A stretch of 23,617 nucleotides of DNA from an uncultured Clostridia bacterium (GTDB taxonomy: Bacteria > Bacillota > Clostridia > Christensenellales > Aristaeellaceae). The DNA is taken from NCBI GenBank assembly GCA_937934775.1, contig CALGYL010000203.1:1-23617 (forward strand), given 5' to 3'. Shown here in pieces: positions 7,015 through 13,587 of this stretch. Made by a program: the position numbers and the translations under genes. Positions within the stretch are counted from its first letter, which is position 1. Each line of letters opens with the position of its first letter. The notes beneath the pieces are model-generated. The model had not been told where the DNA came from. It worked only from the letters and a program-made list of their open reading frames with translations, and searched no databases.

Positions 7015-8196
7015 ATGACCAGTTACGAGCGCGTGCTGAAGGCGCTGCGCCATCAGGAGGCCGACCGGCTGCCCTTCGATCTGGGCGCTTGCGTATTGAC
7101 AGGGATGAACGTGCACTGCTACCGGGCGCTTCGGAAGTACCTGGGGCTGCCCGAACGGGAGATTGAGCTGTGCGACATGACGCAGCAACTGGCCCGCGTC
7201 CACGACGATGTGGTGGAACTGCTCAAGGTGGACGTGCGCGGCGTGGACCCGATGCCGCTCAAGGATGCGCCGCTGCGCGTGGACGCGCACACGGACCCGA
7301 CGGGCCGGTATTTCGAAACGACGGATGAGCTGGGCATCACCTGGCGCATGCCGGTGGACGGCGGCCACTACTACGATATGGTGCGGCATCCGCTGGAGGA
7401 CGCGGAGTCCATCGAGGATCTGGACGCCTACGCCTTCCCGCCGGGCGGCGACCCGTCCCGCTTCGTCACGATGAAGGAGCGCGCCGACGCCTACCGCTTC
7501 GGAGAAGAACGCGCCTACATCCTGGGCCGCCACAACGCGGGCATCTGGGAGCTGGCGCTCTGGATGAGCGGGTTTGAAAAGTTCTTCTGCGACATGATGA
7601 TGGAGAAGGAATTCTCCCATCGGCTGATGCGCAGGATCACCGATTACAAGCTCGCCTACTGGGAGAAGGCGCTGGACACGGTTGGAAGCAACGTGCTGGT
7701 CATCTCCGAGGCGGACGATCTGGCCACCCAGAACAGCCTGCTCTGCTCGGTGGACCTGTACCGCGAGATGGTGCACCCCTACCACAAGGAGCTGTTCCAC
7801 TTCATCAAGGACCGGGCCAGGCGGAACGGCGCGCCGGAGACGTACATCTTCTACCACACCTGCGGCAGCATGCTCCCGTTTGCAGACCTTCTCAGCGAGG
7901 AAGGCGTGGACATCCTGAACCCCGTGCAGGTTAGCGCCCGGGACATGGACTCGAAGAAGCTGAAAAAGGTCCTCGGCGACCGCTTCACGTTCTGGGGCGG
8001 CGGCGTGGACACCCAGTATGTGCTGCCGCGCGGCACGGTGCGAGAGGTCAAGGACGAGGTCAGGCGGCGCATCGATGACCTTGCGCCGGGCGGCGGCTTC
8101 GTGTTCTCCACGGTACACAACGTGCAGTTTGACGTACCGCCGGAGAATTACATGGCAATGTGGGAGGCCATGCGCGAATACGGGGTGTATCGCTGA
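7015..8196 (+). CDS. UroD/MtaA-superfamily protein (uroporphyrinogen decarboxylase-like)
   Basis: This 393-residue protein has the UroD TIM-barrel pattern: RVLKALRHQEADRLPFDLG at the start, then the FYHTCGS segment with His281-x-Cys283, the DILNPVQ motif, GGGVDTQ, LP.GT..EVKDEV, and a final STVHNVQFDVPPEN segment with His368. HxC is the zinc/thiol-binding signature of the MtaA/CmuA methyltransferase branch, while the C-terminal His resembles the one in true UroD. No heme-pathway or corrinoid-protein gene is nearby, so heme synthesis is unlikely. UroD-like genes of unknown function are common beside sugar transporters in Clostridia. The frame opens at 6943, but ATG 7015 follows TATGGAGGG and matches the conserved start. 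Function unknown; methyl transfer or a carboxylated-sugar reaction are possibilities. Confidence 0.85.
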   Translation: MTSYERVLKALRHQEADRLPFDLGACVLTGMNVHCYRALRKYLGLPEREIELCDMTQQLARVHDDVVELLKVDVRGVDPMPLKDAPLRVDAHTDPTGRYFETTDELGITWRMPVDGGHYYDMVRHPLEDAESIEDLDAYAFPPGGDPSRFVTMKERADAYRFGEERAYILGRHNAGIWELALWMSGFEKFFCDMMMEKEFSHRLMRRITDYKLAYWEKALDTVGSNVLVISEADDLATQNSLLCSVDLYREMVHPYHKELFHFIKDRARRNGAPETYIFYHTCGSMLPFADLLSEEGVDILNPVQVSARDMDSKKLKKVLGDRFTFWGGGVDTQYVLPRGTVREVKDEVRRRIDDLAPGGGFVFSTVHNVQFDVPPENYMAMWEAMREYGVYR

Positions 8197-8236
8197 GGAG
8201 GAAGAACCGCCGTCGGGCGGAGCCGGGAGGGCGGAT

Positions 8237-8653
8237 ATGCACGAAGACTGGCTTCGCGGCGTGCTGGTGCAGGCCAGCGAGCTCGCCACCATCGAAGGCG
8301 CCCCGCAGACCGCCCGCGTGCTCGCCTGCGCGGATCGCATCCTGCGCTACATGCAGCACGCGGAGGACTGGGTGCTCCTCTCGGCCGAGATGCTGTGCGT
8401 GAAGGACTATGTGGAGCTGATCCACGCCAGGGTCGGCAAGCGCGTCGCGCTCACCTGGCCCCGGGACGAGCTGTTCGTCAAGCGCTTCAGCATCGTGTCC
8501 TTCGTGGACGCGCACTGCTCGCTGGAGGAGATTCTGGCGCGGCCGGGGGACTACGCCATCGCCCTGACGCGCGCGGAAGAAGGGCTTTTGGCGGAGGTGC
8601 GCGCCGCCTGCGAGGACGGCGAGCGCGCATACACGTGCCGGATCCCAACGTAA
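8237..8653 (+). CDS. Orphan fragment-like protein resembling the YesM kinase core, lacking the phospho-His
   Basis: This 138-residue protein is not a recognised family. Its first 70 residues align without gaps to the part of the YesM-type kinase core just after the phospho-accepting His in the sensor kinase encoded 1.5 kb downstream: ELATIEGAPQTA...RILRYM versus ALCEMEDAPRAS...NILRHA, and then V.L..E....DY......R.G.R. It lacks the NPHFLFN motif and has no recognisable ATP-binding N, G1 or G2 boxes; the tail (FSIVSFVDAHC, then AIALTRAEEGLL) may be a decayed remnant. It has no signal peptide or membrane segment. GGAGGG precedes the ATG at 8237, and the response regulator starts 14 bases after the stop. 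It could be a binding partner or decoy for the regulator or kinase, or a decaying kinase. The frame is intact and coupled, which favours a real gene. Confidence 0.7.
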   Translation: MHEDWLRGVLVQASELATIEGAPQTARVLACADRILRYMQHAEDWVLLSAEMLCVKDYVELIHARVGKRVALTWPRDELFVKRFSIVSFVDAHCSLEEILARPGDYAIALTRAEEGLLAEVRAACEDGERAYTCRIPT

Positions 8654-8667
8654 TTTGGAGGGCCTCA

Positions 8668-9774
8668 ATGCCTACGCTTATGATTGTTGACGACGAAGCG
8701 CTTTCGCGCTTCGCCGTCCGTTCACTAATCGCGAGGAATTTCAACAACGTGGAGGTCGTCTGCGAGGCGGAGAGCGGGCCGGAGGCGATCGAACTGTACG
8801 AACGCCACCGGCCGGATGTGGTCGTCATGGACATCCGCATCCCAGAGCTCAACGGGCTGGAGACTTCGCGCCGCATCCTCGCCCGGTATCCGCGGGCCAA
8901 CATCATCATCTGCTCCGCCTACGACAGCTTTTCGCTGGTTTCGCAGGCGATTGACATTGGCGTGAAGGGATACCTCCTCAAGCCGCTCATCAAGGAAGAG
9001 ACCGTTGAAAAGCTGAAAAAACTGCTCTACGCCGAGTATTCGCCCATCGACGCGCTGGCGGAGCAGCAGATCCTCCATCAGATGCTGGAGGGTGATGTCG
9101 ACCAGGAGACGCTGCGGGTGCTGGACCGGTACTACGGCACGATCCGCTCCGGCCTTCTGGTTGGCTTTCGTCTGCCGGAAACGGACGAGGCGCTGGAGAA
9201 GAAGCTGATCTACGCCATCAAGAAAAACGCGCCGCAGCCCGGCTTCGCGCTGGTGGAGAAGCGCCGGCCCTGCATCGCCGCATTTCTCTCCCCGATTGAC
9301 GACCTCGCCGCCTGGCGCGAGCGGCAGAAGAACCTGGCCCGGGGCCTTTCGGAATCCGGCCCGGTTCGCGTGGAGGTCGCGGCGGTGACGGACTGCGACT
9401 GGGCGCAGGCCTGGCGCACCATCGAAAACGCGCTGAGCGAGGACCCGGCGGCGCGCTTTCTCGGCCAGTTCGAACAGTTCATCCACGATGAAGATCTGAA
9501 GGATATGTCGCTCAACAGCCTTGCCGAACAGCTGGACCTCACGCCCCAGTACCTGTCGGCGCTGTTCAAGGAGCACACCCGGAGCAATTTTCTGGAGTAC
9601 ATCACCAAGCGCCGGATGGCGTACGCGGCGTCGCTTCTACGGGGCGGCGTCACCGTACAGCAGGCGGCGGCGCGTTGCGGCTACAACGACTGCGAGTACT
9701 TCAAGCGCCTGTTCAAAAAACACTTCGGGCTCACCCCTTACGGCTATGTGCGTGGCGCGGAGTCAAAACCGTGA
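8668..9774 (+). CDS. YesN-like response regulator with AraC-type DNA-binding domain
   Basis: This 368-residue protein has an N-terminal receiver domain with Asp8-Asp9, phospho-acceptor Asp55 in VVVMDIRIPE, Ser83 and Lys105 in YLLKPL. A linker of about 150 residues follows, then an AraC/XylS double helix-turn-helix at about residues 270-362 with SLNSLAEQLDLTPQYLSALF and AAARCGYNDCEYFKRLFKK. This is the standard layout of YesN-type regulators, which act with YesM-type kinases and usually switch on carbohydrate transport and glycan-use operons. The ATG at 8668 follows TTGGAGGG. Its stop overlaps the kinase start as GTGA. Targets are unknown; the Lpl-type importer in this window is a reasonable candidate. 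Confidence 0.95.
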   Translation: MPTLMIVDDEALSRFAVRSLIARNFNNVEVVCEAESGPEAIELYERHRPDVVVMDIRIPELNGLETSRRILARYPRANIIICSAYDSFSLVSQAIDIGVKGYLLKPLIKEETVEKLKKLLYAEYSPIDALAEQQILHQMLEGDVDQETLRVLDRYYGTIRSGLLVGFRLPETDEALEKKLIYAIKKNAPQPGFALVEKRRPCIAAFLSPIDDLAAWRERQKNLARGLSESGPVRVEVAAVTDCDWAQAWRTIENALSEDPAARFLGQFEQFIHDEDLKDMSLNSLAEQLDLTPQYLSALFKEHTRSNFLEYITKRRMAYAASLLRGGVTVQQAAARCGYNDCEYFKRLFKKHFGLTPYGYVRGAESKP

Positions 9775-11252
9775 GGGCGCCGCGCCTCTCCATCCGCGGC
9801 GTGTGGATCGGCTGCTTTCTGTTCGTCATCATCGTGATGTTGGTCACGCTGGTGCTGCTCCAGCGCAATTATTCGGAGTTCTATGAGGCGTTCGAGCGCA
9901 GCAACCGGGACACGATGCGCCTGGTCTACGCCCGGGGCGAGTTGCGCGAGATGTATGATTCCACCGTCGGCATGCTGGACGGCCAGGGCGACGACCTGGA
10001 GGAATTGCGGACGGAGTACCGCGCCCACGCGAAAAACGCGCTGGACGCGCTTGAAACGCTGAAGCGCGATACGTCCGGGCGCGAACGCTATTTCATGGTG
10101 GACATATCCAACATGCTTCTGACCTACGACGAAACGTTTGAGGCGTTCAGCGGCCAGATTACCGCCAGGACGGAACTGATCTACCTGCGCCAGAAGCGAA
10201 ACGAGCTCAACAAGCTCCGCGGCTACATTGAAAACGAGATCTCCGACAGCGTCTTCTATCTTCTGTCCCAGTCGCAGGACGCCTATGCCGCGCTGGGCCA
10301 GCGAATGGAGACCATGCGCGTGCGCAGCGCGGTCATTTCAGTGGGGCTGGCGCTGATCTGCTTTCTGATCGCCATCGCGGTGTCCCGCCTGATCACACGC
10401 CCCATCATGGTGCTGGTATCCCGGATGCGCGCCTTCGCCGAAACCGGGCGCGACGCGCCCGGTCCGCGCCAGACGCTTCTGATGTGCGACGAGATCGGCC
10501 GCATCACCGACAACTACGACAGGATGGTCGAGCAGATCGTCCGAAAAAATGAATTGGAGCGCGAGCTGAACCGGCAGCAGGTAGACAACCTCGAGATCAA
10601 GAACCTTCTGCACAAGGCGGAACTGGACATGCTGCAGATGCAGATGAACCCGCACTTCCTGTTCAATACCCTGAACTCCATCAGCGCGCTGTGCGAGATG
10701 GAGGACGCGCCGCGCGCCAGCGAAATGGTCGGACGGCTTTCGAACATCCTGCGTCATGCGCTGTCGCGGCTTTCCGAGCGCGTGCCGCTGGCCCATGAGG
10801 TGGACATTGCGCGGGATTATATGGCCATCCAGCATACTCGCTTCGGCGGGCGTCCCGCTTACCGGGAAGAGCTGGACGAGGCCGCCCTGAGCTTCGAGGT
10901 TCCGTGCATGATGATCCAGCCGCTGATCGAAAACGCGATCGTGCATGGCTTCGCGCGGCCAAAACCGGAGGATGAAATTGTTTTGAGCGCGCGCATTGTG
11001 GACGGGGATGTGGTGATCGGCGTCCGCGACAACGGCCGCGGCATCGAGGCAGACCGGCTCAACGCGCTGATTTCAGGCGGCGCCGCCGCCCAGGGGAGCG
11101 GACATGGGATCGGTTTGGACAACGTACTCAGGCGGATGCGCCTTCTGTACGGCGAAGACCGCGCCATTCTCGAAAGCACGCCCGGCATCGGCACGATGGT
11201 CACGCTTCGAATCCCGCTGCCCGAGTGCCGCCCCGAAGCCCCTGGGCCGTAA
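9771..11252 (+). CDS. YesM-like membrane sensor histidine kinase
   Basis: This 493-residue protein has a membrane segment at about residues 10-31, an extracytoplasmic sensor region of about 150 residues that I do not recognise, a second membrane segment (VISVGLALICFLIAIAV), and a HAMP linker containing TRPI and DEIGRI. The kinase core follows: QMQMNPHFLFNTLN with the phospho-acceptor His295, PLIENAIVHG (N box, Asn388), DNGRG (from Asp420) and GHGIGLDNV. It should phosphorylate the adjacent response regulator. The frame is open from 9675, but GTG 9771 overlaps the regulator stop as GTGA and lies just before the first membrane segment, so translational coupling is likely. The perfect inverted repeat at 11281-11331 follows. 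Confidence 0.93.
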   Translation: MRAPRLSIRGVWIGCFLFVIIVMLVTLVLLQRNYSEFYEAFERSNRDTMRLVYARGELREMYDSTVGMLDGQGDDLEELRTEYRAHAKNALDALETLKRDTSGRERYFMVDISNMLLTYDETFEAFSGQITARTELIYLRQKRNELNKLRGYIENEISDSVFYLLSQSQDAYAALGQRMETMRVRSAVISVGLALICFLIAIAVSRLITRPIMVLVSRMRAFAETGRDAPGPRQTLLMCDEIGRITDNYDRMVEQIVRKNELERELNRQQVDNLEIKNLLHKAELDMLQMQMNPHFLFNTLNSISALCEMEDAPRASEMVGRLSNILRHALSRLSERVPLAHEVDIARDYMAIQHTRFGGRPAYREELDEAALSFEVPCMMIQPLIENAIVHGFARPKPEDEIVLSARIVDGDVVIGVRDNGRGIEADRLNALISGGAAAQGSGHGIGLDNVLRRMRLLYGEDRAILESTPGIGTMVTLRIPLPECRPEAPGP

Positions 11253-11280
11253 GCTTCATCATTTTGCATGATTTGTGGCG

Positions 11281-11331
11281 GATGCGCGGAAAGGCTGATT
11301 TCCCTTTCGGAAATCAGCCTTTCCGCGCATC
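11281..11331. terminator. Perfect 23-bp inverted repeat between convergent genes
   Basis: Arms at 11281-11303 and 11309-11331 are exact reverse complements with a 5-base loop (CTTTC). It sits between the end of the plus-strand kinase gene and the end of the minus-strand aldolase gene. The inner part reads AAA-stem-loop-stem-TTT on both strands, so a bidirectional terminator is likely, but no long T-run follows. The perfection and length of the stem are unusual. Confidence 0.75.
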
Positions 11332-11389
11332 TACAGAATACAAGTGTTTTCCACCTGTGCCGCGCTGGAACAATGCCCGTCTTTCGATA

Positions 11390-12013
11390 TTATGCGCCTC
11401 GGACATCTTTTGCGATCGCGCGCGCTTCAGCGCACAGCCGGGTCGTCTCCGCCGGGTTCTTCTCGACTGCCATCCAACTGCCGCCGCAGGCGAGAATGGG
11501 CGGGAAGCTCAGATATTCCGCCAGATTTTTCGGCCCGACGCCGCCGGTTGGCACGAACTGAAGCCCCGGGAACGCCGCCGAAAGCGCCTTGATGCCCGCA
11601 AGGCCGCCGTAGACCGACGCCGGGAAGAACTTGACCACCCGAACTCCCAGCTTCAGAGCCTCCATGATCTCGGTGGGCGTGGCGCAGCCGGGCAGCGCGG
11701 GAAGCCCCAATTCAAGGCATTTTTCCACCACTTCGCGGTCAAATCCCGGCGACACGATGAACCGCGCGCCCGCCTTGTGCGCGCGTTCCACCTGATCCAC
11801 CGTCAGTACCGTACCCGCGCCCACCAGCACGCCCTCCGTTTCGGACGCGATGCGCCGGATGGACTCCTCGGCCGCGGCCGTTCGGAACGTGACCTCGGCC
11901 ACCGGGATACCGCCCGCCGCCAGCGCCGCCGCCAGCGGCACGGCGTCCATGGGATCGTCCAGCTTGATGACCGGGACGATGCCGATTCGGGCGATTTCGT
12001 CCATGATGCGCAT
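11390..12013 (-). CDS. eda: KDPG/KHG aldolase (Eda-type)
   Basis: This 207-residue class I aldolase cleaves 2-keto-3-deoxy-6-phosphogluconate or 4-hydroxy-2-oxoglutarate to pyruvate plus an aldehyde. Key residues are visible: Glu40 in PVAEVTFRT, Arg44, the PGCATPTEI segment, the Schiff-base Lys128 in VVKFFPAS and the phosphate-loop PTGGV. Length is normal. The frame is open back to 12331, but the upstream part has no conserved features, and ATG 12013 follows AAGGAGGAG by four bases, so I start there; Met at 12004 is an alternative. It is alone on the minus strand behind a leader of about 270 bases. Its job is probably to finish breakdown of a sugar acid or 2-keto-3-deoxy sugar phosphate made by other genes here. 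A sister activity such as KDPGal aldolase cannot be excluded. Confidence 0.93.
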   Translation of the reverse strand: MRIMDEIARIGIVPVIKLDDPMDAVPLAAALAAGGIPVAEVTFRTAAAEESIRRIASETEGVLVGAGTVLTVDQVERAHKAGARFIVSPGFDREVVEKCLELGLPALPGCATPTEIMEALKLGVRVVKFFPASVYGGLAGIKALSAAFPGLQFVPTGGVGPKNLAEYLSFPPILACGGSWMAVEKNPAETTRLCAEARAIAKDVRGA

Positions 12014-12183
12014 GATGCTCCTCCTTGCATGCCGCCCGTTCAGGCCGCGTGATCGGCGGTCCGGATCGCGGGCAACCATAAAATGACTGTCGATGCAGGC
12101 GATGTGCGCGCCGGAAACGCTTTTCCCATACCGGATCGGTGACTGGCATAAGTGCCCCCACCACCCGGCCCGAGACGGGGGGA

Positions 12184-12234
12184 TGCGCTCGTCAAGGCGT
12201 GACGAACGCAGGGAGCGCTTCTTCCGCCGCTCCC
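12184..12234 (-). promoter_or_regulatory. Two adjacent hairpins in the aldolase leader RNA
   Basis: Hairpin 1 (first transcribed on the minus strand) pairs 12228-12234 with 12211-12217 (GGGAGCG/CGCTCCC). Hairpin 2 pairs 12200-12210 with 12184-12194, 11 pairs with a 5-base loop. The single non-Watson-Crick position of hairpin 2 is a C-A mismatch read on the plus strand but a G-U wobble on the minus strand, so the fold fits the minus-strand RNA better. It does not match a riboswitch class I can name; the GGGTGGNACCGCG core of T-boxes is absent. Confidence 0.4.
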
Positions 12235-12290
12235 GTTGGCAGGATCGCACCATAGCAGGGCATCTATGCACGGAGCGTTTTTCTTCAGAC

Positions 12291-12319
12291 ATTGTATCAT
12301 ACCACCCGCGGCCGATCAA
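12291..12319 (-). promoter_or_regulatory. eda: Candidate promoter of the KDPG aldolase gene
   Basis: On the minus strand TTGATC (12319-12314), exactly 17 bases, then TACAAT (12296-12291). The inferred start near 12284 would give a leader of about 270 bases before the ATG. Confidence 0.5.
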
Positions 12320-12367
12320 CGGCATCGGCACGCGACGGGATAAATCTGTGAGACGCAGAACCTTTTG

Positions 12368-12397
12368 TTGCCAAATGTGATCCAGGCATGGTAAGAT
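12368..12397 (+). promoter_or_regulatory. Candidate promoter of the small exported protein gene
   Basis: TTGCCA (12368-12373), 18 bases, TAAGAT (12392-12397). The inferred start is about 30 bases before the TTG start codon at 12433. Confidence 0.4.
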
Positions 12398-12432
12398 GGA
12401 AAAGTGTCCAATAATGGCGGGAGGGAATTGCT

Positions 12433-12930
12433 TTGAAGAAACTCATCTCTATCATTCTGATTGTGCTCGTCCTGATGTCGTCCGTTGCCTTTGCGGAAAC
12501 CGCCGCCCCCGCGGATGCGGCCTTTGAGGGAAGCTGGGTGCAGTTTGAAGACGGATTCGAGATCTATCTGCCCAACGATTGGGTTGTCGTGGACCCCACC
12601 CAGGAAATGTTGGACGCCGGGATTTTCTATGCGGTGACTTCGCCCGACGGCGCGCGCAGCATGAATGTCGCCTGGTCGAAGGAAGCGGGCGCCGAGGATG
12701 CCAACCAGGTAAAGACCCAGCTGGAGGCCTCCTATACCGATGTTCAGGTTCTGAACCTGAACGGCATCGATTTTGTGACCTATACTGACGCGGCAAACGA
12801 CAGCACCGGCATCGTGGCGCTCGGCGTCAATGGGGACATGTTCGTGTTCAATTTCAATCCCGCGTCGGACGAGGAGTTTGCGCCGATCGCCGTCACGATC
12901 GCGACCTCCATCCGGAACACCGAGGCGTAA
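12433..12930 (+). CDS. Small exported protein of unknown function
   Basis: This 165-residue protein has a clear signal peptide: MKK, a hydrophobic core, and SSVAFA followed by the likely cleavage point before ETAAPAD at about residues 20-22. There is no lipobox cysteine. The mature part begins FEGSWVQFEDGFEIYLPNDW and has alternating short strands, a pattern that reminds me of PsbP-like or DUF1795-type single-domain proteins; that is a weak resemblance only. It starts with TTG, preceded by GGGAGGGAA at good spacing, and no ATG fits. It is monocistronic, with its own promoter and a strong terminator, between two minus-strand transcription units. No link to the sugar genes is evident beyond position. 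Confidence 0.8.
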   Translation: MKKLISIILIVLVLMSSVAFAETAAPADAAFEGSWVQFEDGFEIYLPNDWVVVDPTQEMLDAGIFYAVTSPDGARSMNVAWSKEAGAEDANQVKTQLEASYTDVQVLNLNGIDFVTYTDAANDSTGIVALGVNGDMFVFNFNPASDEEFAPIAVTIATSIRNTEA

Positions 12931-12960
12931 GCCAATCCCCGATCGCAATCAAAAAAACGG

Positions 12961-13004
12961 AGGGCTGCCTTACCGGGATATCCCGGCATGGCAGCCCTGG
13001 TTTT
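12961..13004 (+). terminator. Intrinsic terminator of the small exported protein gene
   Basis: An outer stem AGGGCTGCC (12961-12969) with GGCAGCCCT (12990-12998) encloses the palindrome CCGGGATATCCCGG (12973-12986). TTTT follows at 13001-13004, then more T-rich sequence. Confidence 0.85.
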
Positions 13005-13077
13005 ATACTTTTATAAGCGCCGGTATGTGGCGCGGATGCGTCCGGACCGCGCTTCGACGGCTTACGAATGTACGGTA

Positions 13078-13572
13078 TCAGTCCCCGATGACCGTGATCT
13101 GCACCGTGCGTTTGCGCGCCCGGGTCTGATCAAAATCGACAAAGTAGATAAAGCCAAACTCGCCCAGATCCAGCGCGCCGTCGATCAGCGGGATGGTTTC
13201 ACTCCGTCCGACCAGCGCGGAGCGAAGGTGCGCGTCGGTATTGTGGCAGCCGCGGGCGTCCTCGCCGTGCTCCTCCGCAAAGGCCAGCGCCTTCGGACCG
13301 GGATGCAGGTACATGCCTTCCTTGCGGCAGACGGGAACGAGGGTTTCAAAGACTTCGACAAAATCCTGCTGCAGCGTTTCCAGGCCCGTCATGGACTGAT
13401 CAAACGCGCACTCCTGCGTGATGACGCAGCAGGTGGTATGGTGGGAGTATACGCTGACGAGCCCGTTCCGGATGCCGGAACGCTCGGCGACGCCTTTGGC
13501 GGCGTCCGTCACATTGTGGAACGTGGGGACGCGGTCATTGGACATGAGTTGGACGGCTTCACGGTATACCAA
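13078..13572 (-). CDS. YjbQ/UPF0047-family protein, short paralogue
   Basis: This 164-residue protein is a single YjbQ domain. Characteristic residues are SHHTTC (His44-His45) followed by Glu53, the HNTDAHLRS segment (Asp113, His115) and GRSETIPLIDGALDLGEF, ending with the R.R...I.VIGD strand. The E. coli homologue has been reported to show weak thiamine-phosphate-synthase activity, but the real function of the family is unsettled. It starts with TTG after AGGAGG at 8 bases and lies 15 bases after the TIM-like gene, so it is the last gene of the deoR-TIM-yjbQ unit. It shares PTFH[ND]V, SHHTTC and GRSET with the second YjbQ gene at 15338, marking them as paralogues of one divergent subgroup. 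A role on a phosphorylated sugar intermediate is inferred from context only. Confidence 0.88.
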   Translation of the reverse strand: MVYREAVQLMSNDRVPTFHNVTDAAKGVAERSGIRNGLVSVYSHHTTCCVITQECAFDQSMTGLETLQQDFVEVFETLVPVCRKEGMYLHPGPKALAFAEEHGEDARGCHNTDAHLRSALVGRSETIPLIDGALDLGEFGFIYFVDFDQTRARKRTVQITVIGD

Positions 13573-13587
13573 TGAAAATTCCTCCTG

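Larger units (their letters stand above)
12014..12432. other. 419-base divergent intergenic region
   Basis: The region lies between the minus-strand aldolase gene and the plus-strand exported-protein gene. It holds one candidate promoter for each (12291-12319 minus, 12368-12397 plus). The minus-strand transcript would have a leader of about 270 bases with at least two stable hairpins. I see no gene in it; the frame on the minus strand running through it looks non-coding. Confidence 0.6.

Noticed and set aside
7015..8196. True uroporphyrinogen decarboxylase (hemE)
   Set aside because: The HxC site and NPVQ/GGGVD motifs mark the broader UroD-like group, and no other heme genes are present.
6961..8340. 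459-residue minus-strand frame opposite the UroD-like gene
   Set aside because: It is antisense to a well-supported gene, is His/Arg-rich with no family motifs, and is the usual shadow frame of GC-rich coding DNA.
12014..12290. T-box riboswitch in the aldolase leader
   Set aside because: CCGGGTGGTGG vaguely recalls the T-box core, but the GGGTGGNACCGCG sequence and the terminator-antiterminator pair are absent.
12014..12331. N-terminal extension of the KDPG aldolase frame
   Set aside because: The extra residues carry no conserved features, while the ATG at 12013 has AAGGAGGAG at correct spacing and aligns with normal aldolase length.
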